Below, one piece after another: positions 6,001 to 6,121 of a DNA stretch of 6,121 nucleotides. Origin of the DNA: Gammaproteobacteria bacterium. GTDB lineage: Bacteria; Pseudomonadota; Gammaproteobacteria; Porifericomitales; Porifericomitaceae. How positions within the stretch are numbered: the first letter of the stretch is position 1; each line of letters begins with the position of its first letter. The DNA is taken from the NCBI GenBank assembly GCA_028817255.1, contig JAPPQA010000086.1, forward strand, positions 1-6,121. The letters are read 5' to 3'. Both the position numbers and the translations under genes were made by a program. The notes beneath the pieces are model-generated. The model was given only the letters and a program-made list of their open reading frames with translations. It was not told the DNA's origin and did not search any database.

Positions 6001-6121
6001 TGTCCGTTGCGGAGGCATAAGAGGGCGGCCTGAGTGCCGTATGTCTCCGATCCGATGCGGCCCCCCGCATCACTCCCCCCTTGAGGGGGCGCCGGCAAGA
6101 CGAGGGCGCAAGCCCGAAGTC
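6001..6121. other. Non-coding region with several short hairpins; possible interspersed repeat running off the window
   Basis: No gene is supported here. Three inverted repeats follow one another: gatgcgg/ccgcatc (6054-6060 and 6065-6071, loop cccc); ccccc/ggggg around ttga (6076-6080 and 6085-6089); and gggc/gccc closing a gcaa tetraloop (6104-6107 and 6112-6115). The first two could act as a factor-assisted terminator for the operon, but neither has a T-run. The CCCCCTTGAGGGGG block followed by a GCAA hairpin resembles palindromic REP-like elements scattered between genes in many GC-rich proteobacteria. That resemblance is from memory, not from a search, and the element is cut by the window edge. 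Confidence 0.45.
6054..6089 (+). terminator. Possible factor-assisted terminator: two adjacent GC-rich hairpins
   Basis: A 7-base stem with a 4-base loop (6054-6071) is followed at once by a 5-base G/C stem with a ttga loop (6076-6089). They are the first strong structures after the stop codon at 5998-6000. The lack of a T-run argues against a canonical intrinsic terminator, so termination here is only plausible. Confidence 0.3.

Noticed and set aside
45..6060. Direct 11-base repeat atccgatgcgg at 45-55 and 6050-6060 flanking the genes, as a possible insertion footprint.
   Set aside because: Several 11-base matches are expected by chance in a GC-biased window of this size, and the flanks do not extend the match.
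1..6121. tRNA, rRNA or riboswitch genes.
   Set aside because: No cloverleaf, conserved rRNA block or known riboswitch motif was recognised on reading. Almost all the sequence before 6000 is protein-coding.

Overview
The window comes from a GC-rich Gram-negative bacterium, most likely a proteobacterium. The base composition is strongly G+C (one hand-counted 60-base line inside the fourth gene is 75% GC), GTG starts are used, and the membrane proteins presuppose an inner membrane with a periplasm. No species can be named from what is visible.

Layout: bases 2-127 hold the C-terminal tail of an incomplete gene. It is followed by four complete plus-strand genes (124-1335, 1332-1892, 1889-3562, 3559-5160), each overlapping the previous one by exactly four bases (ATGA or GTGA). 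This is the signature of one translationally coupled operon. A fifth gene (5185-6000) follows after a 24-base gap and has clearly more A/T at third codon positions. The last 121 bases are non-coding and rich in short inverted repeats.

The four-gene block encodes, in order: (1) a MotA/TolQ/ExbB-family channel subunit with additional N-terminal membrane segments and a four-copy AAGGE repeat; (2) a short ExbD-like protein with one membrane helix; (3) a long protein with an ExbD/MotB-like N-terminal helix, a large extracytoplasmic region and a second helix at its C-terminus; (4) a membrane-anchored protein with two tandem FGE-sulfatase (SUMF1-like) domains that lack the catalytic cysteines of true formylglycine-generating enzymes. 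Together they look like an ion-driven envelope machine: a channel/stator ring, two different plug-helix subunits instead of the usual one, and a periplasmic binding module. Two known precedents are relevant: the Bacteroidota GldL/GldM motor, which works with the FGE-fold proteins GldK and GldJ, and the Zorya defence stator ZorA/ZorB. The window matches neither exactly, and no OmpA-like peptidoglycan-binding domain is evident.

The fifth gene encodes a two-helix membrane protein with a NERD (nuclease-related, PD-(D/E)XK-like) domain. It could be an effector belonging to the same system or an unrelated neighbour. The four-gene motor plus FGE module, and especially the paired Glu/Asp plug-helix paralogues, is the best candidate here for something not previously described.
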